A stretch of DNA of 64,000 nucleotides from Ferrimonas sediminum. Lineage in GTDB: Bacteria > Pseudomonadota > Gammaproteobacteria > Enterobacterales > Shewanellaceae. The stretch spans positions 113,846 to 177,845 of the forward strand of contig NZ_FNEM01000008.1 in assembly GCF_900100175.1 (NCBI RefSeq). Reading direction: 5' to 3'. This document shows positions 55,008-63,410 of the stretch, piece after piece; within the stretch, counting starts at the first letter, position 1, and the number at the start of each line of letters is the position of its first letter. The position numbers and the translations under genes were made by a program. The notes under the pieces are model-generated. The model was not told where the DNA came from. It made no database searches and saw only the letters and a list, made by a program, of their open reading frames with translations.

Positions 55008-56957
55008 ATGTCAAACTTTGAATTTAACGATAAGCAGATTTCAATCATTAATAAGCTCAATTTGAATGTCGATTTAAACGTCATTGAAACTGCTTTTGGA
55101 GAACGAGTATTTGATAACCTTTCTGATGATGAATTTGTCGCTAGCTTGAAGATTGCCAATGCATTGTATCGAGCCGGTGATCCAATTATTTCTGACCATC
55201 AATACGACGCTTTAATTTCGGCGTTGACGAATAAGGATCCAAATCACCCTTATCTAACGGCTGTCGAGCCCGAAGTGTTGGTTGAGAGTAAAACTGTTCC
55301 ATTACCTAAAAAAATGTTGTCTACAGATAAAGCTTATTCATTTAGTGAGATCAAAAAATGGATTGATAGGGTTTTGAAGGCAGCAGAAGAAATTCAAGTT
55401 GACTCTGCTGATGTACTGATCCGCGTAACCCCAAAACTAGATGGCTATGCCGCTTACGACGATGGGAAGACTTTATATACTCGTGGCGATGGTGTTCGAG
55501 GTCAAGATATCACAAGAGCTTTCGCTAGAGGTCTGAAAGTCGCCAATAGTGCACAGCGCGGATTAGGTCCCGGCGAAATAGTTATTAAGAAAAGCTACTT
55601 TGATGACATTCTGAGTCAATTTTTTGAGAACTCTAGAAATATTCAAGCAGCGATTATTGCTGAAAAGAAAGTTGATGAAAATGTTCAAAAGGCCATCGAT
55701 AAAGGGGCTTGTGTTTTCTATCCTTTCTCATTGATTGAGAATTGGACTGGTCACTACAAAGAGCTCCAGTCTGACTTTGACTCGATAGTAGAACAGATTT
55801 GGAATGCTGTTGATTACGATGTTGATGGGGTCATTCTTGAAGTTGAAAATGACAAAATTAAAGAGCATATGGGGGCAACTAGAAAGCATCATAGATGGCA
55901 AATTGCTTTTAAAGTTAATGCCGAATCCGCCGAAGTTGAAGTATTAAAAATTATCCCTCAGACTTCAAGAACAGGACGTGTAACACCTGTAGCAGATTTG
56001 AAACCGACAAAGTTAAGTGGTGCAACGATCAGCAGAGCTACCGTTCATCATTACAAAATGGTAGAAAACAACGGAGTAGGGCCCGGGGCTGTGGTTAGGT
56101 TGGTGCGCAGCGGCTTGGTGATCCCAAAAATCGAAGAAGTAGTGAAGAGAGCCGAGCCGGAGATTCCAGAGCTTTGTCCTAGCTGTAGATCTTCTCTTGA
56201 ATGGAAGGGAGATCACCTTGTTTGCAATAATTCAAATTGTCCTGCTAGAAAAGAGAATACACTCATCCACTTTTTTAAGACATTAGGAAACAACGATGGA
56301 TTTGGCCCTAAAGTCATAGAGAAACTGCATCTATTTGGTGTGGACCATATTCATCAGGTTTATGGTCTTTCAGTGAATCAACTGATTCGTTTCGGGTTTG
56401 GTGAAAAAACTTCTCAGAATCTGATTGATCAACTGAGAGCTAGTCGAGAGATTGAAGTAGAAGATTGGCGTTTTCTTGCAGCATTTGGTGTAAACCGTTT
56501 GGGAGCAGGGAATTGTGAAAAGCTCCTTCAACATCATTCCATTCTAGATTTACTTAGTTTATCGGTGGATCAAATGATATCCATTGATGGCTTTGCTAAA
56601 CTTAGCGCTGAATCTATTGTTGAAGGCCTAGGGAAAATAAAAGATGAGTTTCTTAGAGTCTACGGGTTGGGTTTTAACTTAGCAGAAACTCCAAAGGCAT
56701 CCGAAACCAACACAACGGATTCACCTATAGCAGGAAAAACTATTGTCTTTACCGGGAAAATGATACAAGGATCTCGTGGAGACATGGAGAAGAAAGCAAA
56801 ATTACTAGGTGCAAAGCCAGCTAAGTCGGTCACTGGTAAAACGGATTATTTGGTTACTGGTGAAAAAGTTGGCGAAAGTAAAATAAAGGCCGCCGCAGAA
56901 AAAGGAGTTCAGGTACTTACAGAGCAACAGTACTTGGATTTGTTTTTATCCAGTTAA
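55008..56957 (+). CDS. Island-borne complete NAD-dependent DNA ligase
   Basis: A 649-residue full-length ligase, highly divergent from LigA. In order: N-terminal domain with ALYRAGDPIISDHQYDALI (NAD binding), nucleophile K143 in TPKLDGY, RGDGVRGQDIT, motif IV DVDGVILEVE (271-280), motif V IAFKV, OB-fold beginning SRTGRVTPVADL (320-331), a four-cysteine zinc finger (C390, C393, C406, C411), HhH region (FGVNRLGAGNCEKLL) and C-terminal BRCT (IAGKTIVFTGKM, about 573-649). All catalytic parts are present. AT-rich. GGAAGG sits before the ATG, which is 13 bases after the truncated ligA stop, so it should be expressed from the ligA promoter. Confidence 0.93.
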   Translation: MSNFEFNDKQISIINKLNLNVDLNVIETAFGERVFDNLSDDEFVASLKIANALYRAGDPIISDHQYDALISALTNKDPNHPYLTAVEPEVLVESKTVPLPKKMLSTDKAYSFSEIKKWIDRVLKAAEEIQVDSADVLIRVTPKLDGYAAYDDGKTLYTRGDGVRGQDITRAFARGLKVANSAQRGLGPGEIVIKKSYFDDILSQFFENSRNIQAAIIAEKKVDENVQKAIDKGACVFYPFSLIENWTGHYKELQSDFDSIVEQIWNAVDYDVDGVILEVENDKIKEHMGATRKHHRWQIAFKVNAESAEVEVLKIIPQTSRTGRVTPVADLKPTKLSGATISRATVHHYKMVENNGVGPGAVVRLVRSGLVIPKIEEVVKRAEPEIPELCPSCRSSLEWKGDHLVCNNSNCPARKENTLIHFFKTLGNNDGFGPKVIEKLHLFGVDHIHQVYGLSVNQLIRFGFGEKTSQNLIDQLRASREIEVEDWRFLAAFGVNRLGAGNCEKLLQHHSILDLLSLSVDQMISIDGFAKLSAESIVEGLGKIKDEFLRVYGLGFNLAETPKASETNTTDSPIAGKTIVFTGKMIQGSRGDMEKKAKLLGAKPAKSVTGKTDYLVTGEKVGESKIKAAAEKGVQVLTEQQYLDLFLSS

Positions 56958-57000
56958 ATTGGGTTAGTTCAGATTTTACCTGACACTTGGTTTGAAAAAC

Positions 57001-57062
57001 TGAGGGTTACCGGCTTTGATTGATTGTAACGAAACATTCAACAAAGAAAAAGGTAACCCTCA
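57001..57062. repeat. Spaced inverted repeat after the island ligase
   Basis: Perfect 11-bp arms TGAGGGTTACC and GGTAACCCTCA separated by 40 bases, starting 43 bases after the ligase stop codon. Could be a transcript-end structure, a protein binding site or old transposon ends. Confidence 0.55.
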
Positions 57063-57147
57063 TAGCGGTAAGAACGGTTCACTCAATCGCGGCAATTCAC
57101 AACTTGCATCAGCTTTAGGATGCGGATGGCCTCATGGCTTTTGGGGT

Positions 57148-58524
57148 TTAGGTTGGAAGGACAAGCCCACACAATTTTTGAGTGAAAGCACCAAGAAACT
57201 CCATCGAGCGTGGTTTATCGACAGCACTGGGCTCCGATACATGTACACTCCACTCCTCACTCATCAGAGAACTAGTCCCATCGTAAGTCGAGGGATTTTC
57301 TGCTGATGACTTTGGACTACACGGCCGCTCAGGTGTCGTTATGTCAGAAGTATGCTCTGTTTCTTGAAATACAATCTGATGCTCGGGGAGATCTTCTGCA
57401 ATGCGATTGGCATATTCAACGATCTTGGGCTCAGCGAATGTGTATAGCCAAGTATCACCATCGCATTCTGGGGTGATCCGAATCCCCCTTCCCAAGATTT
57501 GGCGAAAGTAAAGTTCAGTGGTGATTGAGCTTAAATGACAACACACCTGAATTCTGGGTATGTCTGTGCCTTCGCTGATCATACCAACACTCACTATCCA
57601 CGGCTGGTCCCCTAGCCTGAAATGACTGATGACCTGACGTGCGTTGTTTTCCCGATAGGTGACAAGTGAGGCTGATTGGCCCAGCTGCTCTTTAAGTATC
57701 TGAAGAACCTTTCTGGCATGGGAAACTGAGGAGGCTACAACCAGGCCCGCAGCAGCCGAGTTACTTCGTCTGAGGTGATTTAGCTTCTCGACGCCAATCT
57801 CCAAACAATGGCGTAGAGCCGTTTCATTGTGCAGTATCGATCTATAAGCCCTCTTTGAGCCCGTTAAGAGAGCAGAAATACCTGCAAATTCTTGATGCTT
57901 TCCTTCCTCCTCAATGGCCAATTTATCGTTGTCGATAAGCACTATATTGGGTTTACGGCATACCCCATCAAGAACGGCATCGCGCAAACCGTACACGTAG
58001 TCACACTCTATACCATTTATACCGTAGCGAGACAGCACGATCGGACGTTTATCTGAGCGCCAAGGGGTACCGGTCAGCGCCAAGGTGTAAGCTGCCCGAT
58101 CTTGAATGTGCCTAAGAATCTCTTCACCCCAGCTGTTAGCACTATTGAGATTGGACCCTGCACAATGATGGATTTCATCGAATACAACAAACACCCGATA
58201 TCGATCAAGCATCTCCCAAAATACTGAGTCCAGGTATGCCATCGATTGGTAGGTGTAGGCTCCACCTATTGCTCCGATCTGTCCATCAAACCGTTGCCCC
58301 ACTTGACGCTCAAATGTTGAGGCGAGCCCAGCCGCAACCTCCCTTGAGGGCGCAAAACAAAGAATGAAATCGATCTTTCCCGCTCTGTAGAGGTTTGCAG
58401 CTAATTCCGCAGACATCATGCTTTTGCCCGCTCCAGGAGTAGCAAGGCACAAAAAGTGTGGGTGCGCGCGATAGCGCTCTAGAGCGAGCTTTACACACTC
58501 CCTCTGCCATTGTCTAAGTCTCAT
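57148..58524 (-). CDS. DEAD/DEAH-box helicase of superfamily 2
   Basis: A 458-residue SF2 helicase: LRQWQRECVKLALERY (Q-motif-like), Walker A ATPGAGKS (28-35), DEIH box (116-119), TGTPWRSD motif III, EGTDIPR, and ILGRGIRI with the arginine finger. The last ~70 residues are a low-complexity tail. Resembles type I restriction or phage-type helicase cores without a nuclease domain. The start lies 3 bases after the stop of the upstream winged-helix gene, so the two form an operon divergent from the XRE regulator. Confidence 0.88.
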   Translation of the reverse strand: MRLRQWQRECVKLALERYRAHPHFLCLATPGAGKSMMSAELAANLYRAGKIDFILCFAPSREVAAGLASTFERQVGQRFDGQIGAIGGAYTYQSMAYLDSVFWEMLDRYRVFVVFDEIHHCAGSNLNSANSWGEEILRHIQDRAAYTLALTGTPWRSDKRPIVLSRYGINGIECDYVYGLRDAVLDGVCRKPNIVLIDNDKLAIEEEGKHQEFAGISALLTGSKRAYRSILHNETALRHCLEIGVEKLNHLRRSNSAAAGLVVASSVSHARKVLQILKEQLGQSASLVTYRENNARQVISHFRLGDQPWIVSVGMISEGTDIPRIQVCCHLSSITTELYFRQILGRGIRITPECDGDTWLYTFAEPKIVEYANRIAEDLPEHQIVFQETEHTSDITTPERPCSPKSSAENPSTYDGTSSLMSEEWSVHVSEPSAVDKPRSMEFLGAFTQKLCGLVLPT

Positions 58525-58527
58525 AGG

Positions 58528-59064
58528 TCAGTTCGATAAGGATTGTTGGAGGATCTTGTTGATGGCCCGAATTTGGCCTAATAGTTCGGAACTGTGGTCT
58601 TTGGCCGCTTGATGCATCTGTTCGATGTCTGATCGCAAGTGCGGAAATTCGGTAACCAGTTGCTGGTATTCCTTGCATTCACCCGCACAAGCCAGCATGT
58701 CGACATGGTATTGGCTTAAGCGGCGCCTTAGCTCTTTCAGTTTTGCGGATTCACCCGCTACATCAACCGCAACGCTTGGCTGGTCAACCATAATCATCTG
58801 CTGGAAAACTGACGTTACCAGGTACTCTGCCGGCTCGCCGTCTAGGTCGTGCTTGGTAAGAAACTGGCGCTTGACTAGGTACGTCAAACGACGATAAAGC
58901 CACTTGCGCAACTCGGTCATTGAGGTATTAGTACCAAGGCCGAACCTGTCGGCATAACTGTCCACCAAAGATTGTACGGTAAAGGTCTCGCCTTTCTGCT
59001 CTTGAAGCAGTGCGAGCAATCCAGGATCGAGCCTCACTGACTGACGTTGCGCCAAAATTGCCAC
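58528..59064 (-). CDS. Putative DNA-binding partner of the helicase
   Basis: A 178-residue protein. Residues ~1-100 look like a winged-helix domain (LDPGLLALLQEQKGETFTVQSLVDSYADRFG..., then LRKWLYRRLTYLVKRQFLTKHD). Residues ~105-178 are a coiled coil (AKLKELRRRLSQYHVDM..., QMHQAAKDHSSELLGQI). It is immediately upstream of and coupled to the helicase gene. I do not know a named family; a role in loading or regulating the helicase is inferred from context. Confidence 0.7.
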   Translation of the reverse strand: MAILAQRQSVRLDPGLLALLQEQKGETFTVQSLVDSYADRFGLGTNTSMTELRKWLYRRLTYLVKRQFLTKHDLDGEPAEYLVTSVFQQMIMVDQPSVAVDVAGESAKLKELRRRLSQYHVDMLACAGECKEYQQLVTEFPHLRSDIEQMHQAAKDHSSELLGQIRAINKILQQSLSN

Positions 59065-59147
59065 CTATCAAATAATTATCGCCTAATCACTCCTGTCCTT
59101 TGGAAAGGCGTCACTTTCGACACCTATAGACACCAGCACTCTCCTTG

Positions 59148-59196
59148 CTTAGGATTCCTAAGTATACCGGATTACCCAAAACTTAGACAATCTAAG
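59148..59196. promoter_or_regulatory. Twin palindromic operators in the divergent promoter
   Basis: CTTAGGATTCCTAAG (59148-59162) and CTTAGACAATCTAAG (59182-59196) share the form CTTAGR-N3-YCTAAG, with centres 34 bases apart. They lie between the divergent helicase operon and the XRE gene, so are likely binding sites for that regulator. Confidence 0.7.
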
Positions 59197-59225
59197 CACC
59201 AAAGGCCAACTCAGATGACTCATCA

Positions 59226-59537
59226 GTGCAAAACCGCAACCCTTTCCCTCTGCGACTCAAGCAGGCTCGAGCGAACGTTGGTATCAGCCAAAGGGAACTG
59301 GGTCTTAGAATCGGCCTGGAGCCGAGTTCGGCGAGCAGCCGCATGAACCACTACGAAAAGGGCCGGCATATGCCGGACATTGAGACATTGGAACGAATAG
59401 CCAAGGAACTTGGAGTTCCTGTTGCATATTTCTTCTGCCAGTCCGAAAGCTCGGCAGAGCTTGTTTGCCTGATCGAAGGCTTGACTGAACAAGAACGGCA
59501 ATTGTTGCTAGAAAAGCTCAGAAGTAAAGGAGACTAA
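59226..59537 (+). CDS. XRE-family (Cro/CI-like) regulator
   Basis: A 103-residue protein from a GTG start: a single helix-turn-helix domain (PFPLRLKQARANVGISQRELGLRIGLEPSSASSRMNHYEKGRHMPDIETLERIAKEL, in pieces about 6-64) plus a short C-terminal helical dimerisation tail. It is divergent from the winged-helix/helicase operon with two palindromes between, the classical arrangement of a repressor controlling its own and the opposing promoter in a mobile element. Confidence 0.9.
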   Translation: MQNRNPFPLRLKQARANVGISQRELGLRIGLEPSSASSRMNHYEKGRHMPDIETLERIAKELGVPVAYFFCQSESSAELVCLIEGLTEQERQLLLEKLRSKGD

Positions 59538-60002
59538 AGTCAGGTGAAGCATTATCCCATGTGTAACGCTTACGAGTAGACGTTTCGATAGCTGAAATGT
59601 GGCGTCAGGAGCTCTGACGCTCTCTTTGGTAATCGAGACACCAGGTAAGCAGTTGATGCTGGCTTTGGCGCCAAAAGCAGCTATTGGATGCCTCCAGTGA
59701 CCTGACGGGTTGTACACTCGGTGACCTGAATGGTGTTTCAACTCACTATGACCCCTTTGGTCTGAATAAATACATGCATCTAAGAAAATCTCTCAGTATG
59801 TAATATTATCTAGCATAACATCGATTGAGATTTCTACAAATATGGCATGTTTGCTGCTCTCAGCCTGGAAGTAATCAAGATGATTATCACACTTAAAAGC
59901 TTGATTTACTTGCATTTTTACTGCTAGTATTGAGAGAGTTTTGTTAATGGCATTTTTCGTTCAAATGAAGTGGTAAAAATGCACTATTAATTAGGTAGAG
60001 CA
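59538..60002. promoter_or_regulatory. Gene-free stretch before the ABC-3C operon
   Basis: 465 bases without a credible gene. The left part holds a short repeat (59595-59634) shared with 24785-24830 and a GGCGCC-centred sequence. The right part is very AT-rich and probably contains the operon promoter; only a weak ribosome-binding site (GTAGAG) precedes the next gene. Confidence 0.45.
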
Positions 60003-60956
60003 GTGAAAAGAGCTGAGTACATCCCCAAAATAAGTGCATACCTTTCAGAACTATCCTTTCGGGTAGACTCTAACACATCTGCTAACTTGACAGATGTGAA
60101 CCTACACTCTGAGAACTTTTATTGTCGTTTGCTCAATTTAATTTATGGGTACAAGCTTAGCAATGAAAATGAGCTCAAGCTTAATACAGAGGCAATTGAC
60201 CTAACTGATACTGAAAATAGTATTGCCATTCAGGTCACATCCACATCAGCCTTGAAGAAGACAAAGGAAACGGTATCTAAGTTTATCAGTTACCAACACC
60301 ACAAGACTTACGAGCGACTAGTAATTCTAAACCTCGTAAAAAAATCAAAGCATAGAGAAAGATATATTGGTACTGATGGCATATTCCAAATTGACACAGT
60401 GAATGACATTTGGGATCCAGGAACTTTAGTCAATAAGATTACTACTCTGGATGTACCTGTAATCAAGGAAATCTTGGATTTATTAACAATAGAGTTTGGA
60501 GAAAAGCAAGACACATTAAACATTCCAAAAGAAGTTAATACCATTATTGCATTGATTGACGTTCTTAGTAATCAAGCTAACGGTGACACTGGAAAAGGAA
60601 AAAGTGATAACCCTGATCCGAATAAGAAGATCAACAGAAGGTTCAAAGATCACGCCGGTAGCCTAAAAACCAGATTTGTACAATTGTACGCAATCTATGG
60701 ACCGATGCTAGTTCAGATCGAAGAAAGCACACCAACAAGCACCCCAGAAGTTTTGAAGCGCTCACTGTACTTACAAAAGCATAGCGATCAAGTATTAACA
60801 AATAGCAATAATAACCCCAAAGAAGCGTTGGCTAAACTTACTGACGAGTACTGCAGTTTGCTTTATTCCAAAGGAATAGAGTATGATGAAACTGCTATTG
60901 AATTTTATCTCGTGACAGAATTAACCCGATGCAATGTGTTTCCTAACGAGACATAG
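60003..60956 (+). CDS. SMEK-domain protein of an ABC-3C conflict system
   Basis: A 317-residue protein opening with a SMEK domain: NLTDVNLHSENFYCRLLNLIYGYKL followed by EAIDLTDTENSIAIQVTSTSALKKTKETVSKF. The spaced D...QVTS...K pattern recalls restriction-endonuclease-fold active sites, so a nuclease role is possible but not shown. The C-terminal half is helical with no recognised motif. GTG start. First gene of a tight three-gene unit (2-base gap, then 13-base overlap), the organisation of ABC-three-component systems related to Lamassu-type defence. Confidence 0.8.
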   Translation: MKRAEYIPKISAYLSELSFRVDSNTSANLTDVNLHSENFYCRLLNLIYGYKLSNENELKLNTEAIDLTDTENSIAIQVTSTSALKKTKETVSKFISYQHHKTYERLVILNLVKKSKHRERYIGTDGIFQIDTVNDIWDPGTLVNKITTLDVPVIKEILDLLTIEFGEKQDTLNIPKEVNTIIALIDVLSNQANGDTGKGKSDNPDPNKKINRRFKDHAGSLKTRFVQLYAIYGPMLVQIEESTPTSTPEVLKRSLYLQKHSDQVLTNSNNNPKEALAKLTDEYCSLLYSKGIEYDETAIEFYLVTELTRCNVFPNET

Positions 60957-60958
60957 CC

Positions 60959-61201
60959 ATGGCAAACATATTCACAAAAGATGAACTGCTGACAAACTCT
61001 CCTGCTTATGTAGGCGGGAAGATACTCTCCCTTCTAGAAAACTCTGAGACAGGCGAGGTTAGCATTTTCGAAGCTGCTGAGAATCTGATTAAATCAAATT
61101 CTTACTCGGTCAAGTCAATCTACTGCGCAATGATTTTCCTTTACTCCGTCGATCTTCTGGAGTTCAAAGACCCATATTTGGTGCTAAAATGCTCAAACTA
61201 A
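60959..61201 (+). CDS. ABC-3C middle component
   Basis: An 80-residue protein, winged-helix-like (YVGGKILSLLENSETGEVSIFEAAENLIKS, then CAMIFLYSVDLLEF). Size, position and character fit the middle component (MC6-like) that links the effector to the SMC-like ATPase in ABC-3C systems. It starts 2 bases after the SMEK gene and overlaps the ATPase gene by 13 bases. Confidence 0.72.
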   Translation: MANIFTKDELLTNSPAYVGGKILSLLENSETGEVSIFEAAENLIKSNSYSVKSIYCAMIFLYSVDLLEFKDPYLVLKCSN

Positions 61202-62898
61202 AAAAACTATTTTCTGAGCCAGAGATGTTCGAGCCAATAACTTTTAGAGATGGATTTAACATCATACTAGGACAGACAGATGACTCCTCGGATAAAACTA
61301 ACGGTGTTGGTAAGTCTCTTTGTATCGAGTTCATTAACTATTGCTTAATGAAAAGAGCATCCGATAGCAGGGTATCAAAAATTCCCAAGAAAATTTTTCC
61401 ACTAGATCACTATATTTGTTTAGACTTTGAGCTTGGAGGCTCAAAAGTTGTTGTTAAGCGCTCTTTTCATGATCCAGAACTAATTACACTTAGTGTAAAT
61501 GATAGCCAATATACAAGTATTGACTATAAGCAATGCCTCAAGAAACTATCTCAGTTATATCAAAAAGGCAATGAAGCATACCTTCCTTCATTTCGCTCTA
61601 TTGTTAATCTGATAGCAAGGGACGAAAAATCGGAATTCAAGTCAATCGTGAAGTGCCACGATACATCCAAAAGGATTCCTTCCGACTATTCTCCACATCT
61701 ATTTTTCCTTGGGATATCTCCAGAATCATATGAAGAAGCAAAGTCATTAGTCGGTGAGATAGACACTTTAACTAAGGCAAAAACAAAGCTCAAGAAAGAT
61801 ATTGAGTTGATTACCGGAAAGGATTATTCAGAAGTAAATGCTGACTTGAACGAGCTGAAAGATCAGCTGTCCGAAATTAAATCCGAGCTTGAAAAGCTAG
61901 AATCATCATCATCCTACGAAATAGTTAGAGATGAACTTATAGCTCTAGATGATCAGTTGGATTCACTAAGGGCAAAGCTCGGTGTACACAAAGCTGAACT
62001 GAGCAAGATCAAGTTATTTAGAGGAAATGTCTTTATTGATAGTGATGAGCTTTCCCTCTTGTATAATAAATTTAGCTCTGGGTTGGGAGACAGCATTAAA
62101 AAGAATCTTGATGAGGTACAGTCATTCAAAAACAAAATTGACGAGTTTCAACATTCACTTCTTAATGAAAGAAGAGTCTTTCTTCAGAAGGAAGTCAGAA
62201 ACTTAACCGACAAGATTATAAGTATTGAAGATTGCTACAAATCCAAAGCAAAGCTTCTTGATAGTTCTGGAAACCTTCGCTCACTGAAGAAAGTTATTAC
62301 AATTTATCAGAAAAAGCTAGATGAACAATCTCAATTGAGTTCTTTTATTGGAAAGCATGATGATTACGAAAGGCAACTAAAGAGAAAGAAGCAGGATAAA
62401 ATTAATCAGGTCGCTATCTTGGACGCTCATATTTTTGAAGGTCAAGAAAGAATTGAGGCTCTTAAAGAGGAAATATTCAAAGCCCATAAAAGTATTATGG
62501 GAAATAATCGCTGTCACTTTGAGATTCAAACAACTGACCGAAAGGATATTTTACAAATTGAGCTCAGAATCTTTGATGATGGAAGTCATAGTAACGAGAG
62601 AGAGAAAGTCTTTATTTATGACATCAGTATGTTAAATATGAAGAATAGCGACCACCATCCTGGCTTGCTGATTCATGATAATATTTTTGACGTTGACCAA
62701 GACACACTCGTTAAAAGCTTGAATTTTGCTCACCACAGTGTTGGAGAGTCTTTATCAAAACAGTATATTCTCACTTTGAATGAAGACAAGTTACACCCTG
62801 GGGACTTAGCTTTGCTTGATTTTAGTTTGGACTATTATGCGATTGCTCACTTTACTAAGTCCGATCGATTCTTAAAAGAGCATTATCAAGAAAGATAA
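61189..62898 (+). CDS. DUF2326 SMC/RecN-like ATPase of an ABC-3C system
   Basis: A 569-residue SMC-like ATPase. The N-terminal head has FRDGFNIILGQTDDSSDKTNGVGKSLCIEFINY, in which the Walker A loop is unusually extended before GVGKS, a trait of DUF2326 proteins. Coiled coils occupy about 180-435. The C-terminal head contains HPGLLIHDNIFDVDQ, where Walker B has D-N in place of D-E. Such ATPases sense foreign DNA ends or structures and release the effector. The last gene of the operon; a hairpin follows at 62932. Confidence 0.85.
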   Translation: MLKLKKLFSEPEMFEPITFRDGFNIILGQTDDSSDKTNGVGKSLCIEFINYCLMKRASDSRVSKIPKKIFPLDHYICLDFELGGSKVVVKRSFHDPELITLSVNDSQYTSIDYKQCLKKLSQLYQKGNEAYLPSFRSIVNLIARDEKSEFKSIVKCHDTSKRIPSDYSPHLFFLGISPESYEEAKSLVGEIDTLTKAKTKLKKDIELITGKDYSEVNADLNELKDQLSEIKSELEKLESSSSYEIVRDELIALDDQLDSLRAKLGVHKAELSKIKLFRGNVFIDSDELSLLYNKFSSGLGDSIKKNLDEVQSFKNKIDEFQHSLLNERRVFLQKEVRNLTDKIISIEDCYKSKAKLLDSSGNLRSLKKVITIYQKKLDEQSQLSSFIGKHDDYERQLKRKKQDKINQVAILDAHIFEGQERIEALKEEIFKAHKSIMGNNRCHFEIQTTDRKDILQIELRIFDDGSHSNEREKVFIYDISMLNMKNSDHHPGLLIHDNIFDVDQDTLVKSLNFAHHSVGESLSKQYILTLNEDKLHPGDLALLDFSLDYYAIAHFTKSDRFLKEHYQER

Positions 62899-62931
62899 TC
62901 TAGTTAGTCGTAATATTATATAGAATTTCGT

Positions 62932-62977
62932 GGCCCCTACCGTCGATCCATTTCGGAAAGTTTCCTCCGTAGGGGCC
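62932..62977. terminator. Hairpin after the ABC-3C operon
   Basis: Perfect 9-bp arms GGCCCCTAC / GTAGGGGCC with an inner GGAAA/TTTCC pair, 34 bases beyond the stop codon. No T-run; it could alternatively belong to the adjoining IS3 remnant. Confidence 0.45.
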
Positions 62978-63042
62978 TCTAAGCATCTGTAAACATCCCC
63001 TAAACTCAGGGCATTCCACATTAGAGTTCTCCGGCTTACACT

Positions 63043-63162
63043 GAGCCAAAGGGAGAACGCCTGAAGGAGCTGGAAGATGAGAATCGGCGCCTGAAGCAGA
63101 TGTTCGCCGAACTCAGCCTGGACCATAAGATCCTCAAGGACATCATCGAAAAAAAGCTGTAA
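63043..63162 (+). pseudogene. IS3-family OrfA, C-terminal remnant
   Basis: Translates to the typical OrfA leucine-zipper end (ERLKELEDENRRLKQMF, then AELSLDHKILKDIIEKKL) with a TAA that overlaps the OrfB ATG by one base. The 5' part, including the helix-turn-helix, is absent. Confidence 0.8.
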
Positions 63163-63410
63163 TGCCTGCAATACGACGACAGTTGGTTGATTACGCAAAG
63201 CAGTCTTATGGCGTCAGCCTTCGCAGAGCTTGTCGGATTGTTGGCATCAGTGATTCGGTCTATCGCTATCGACCCAATAGCAGTCGGAACGACGCCGTCA
63301 TTCTGGCGCTTCAGCAGGCTGTAGAGCGCTATCCGGCCTATGGCTTCAGTAAGCTGTTTAAGATACTGCGCCGCTGGGGGCATGCCTGGAGTCACAAGCG
63401 GCGTTGTTGA
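63162..63410 (+). pseudogene. IS3-family OrfB, N-terminal remnant cut by another IS
   Basis: The start of an IS3 (IS407-like group) transposase: RRQLVDYAKQSYGVSLRRAC, VYRYRPNS, RYPAYGFSKLFKILRRWGHAWSHKR. The frame is broken after SHKR, where the following IS5-family element begins. The DDE catalytic domain is missing, so it is inactive. Confidence 0.82.

Noticed and set aside
57016..57306. 96-codon plus-strand frame after the island ligase
   Set aside because: Overlaps the spaced inverted repeat and the 3' end of the helicase gene, has no ribosome-binding site and no protein-like motif.
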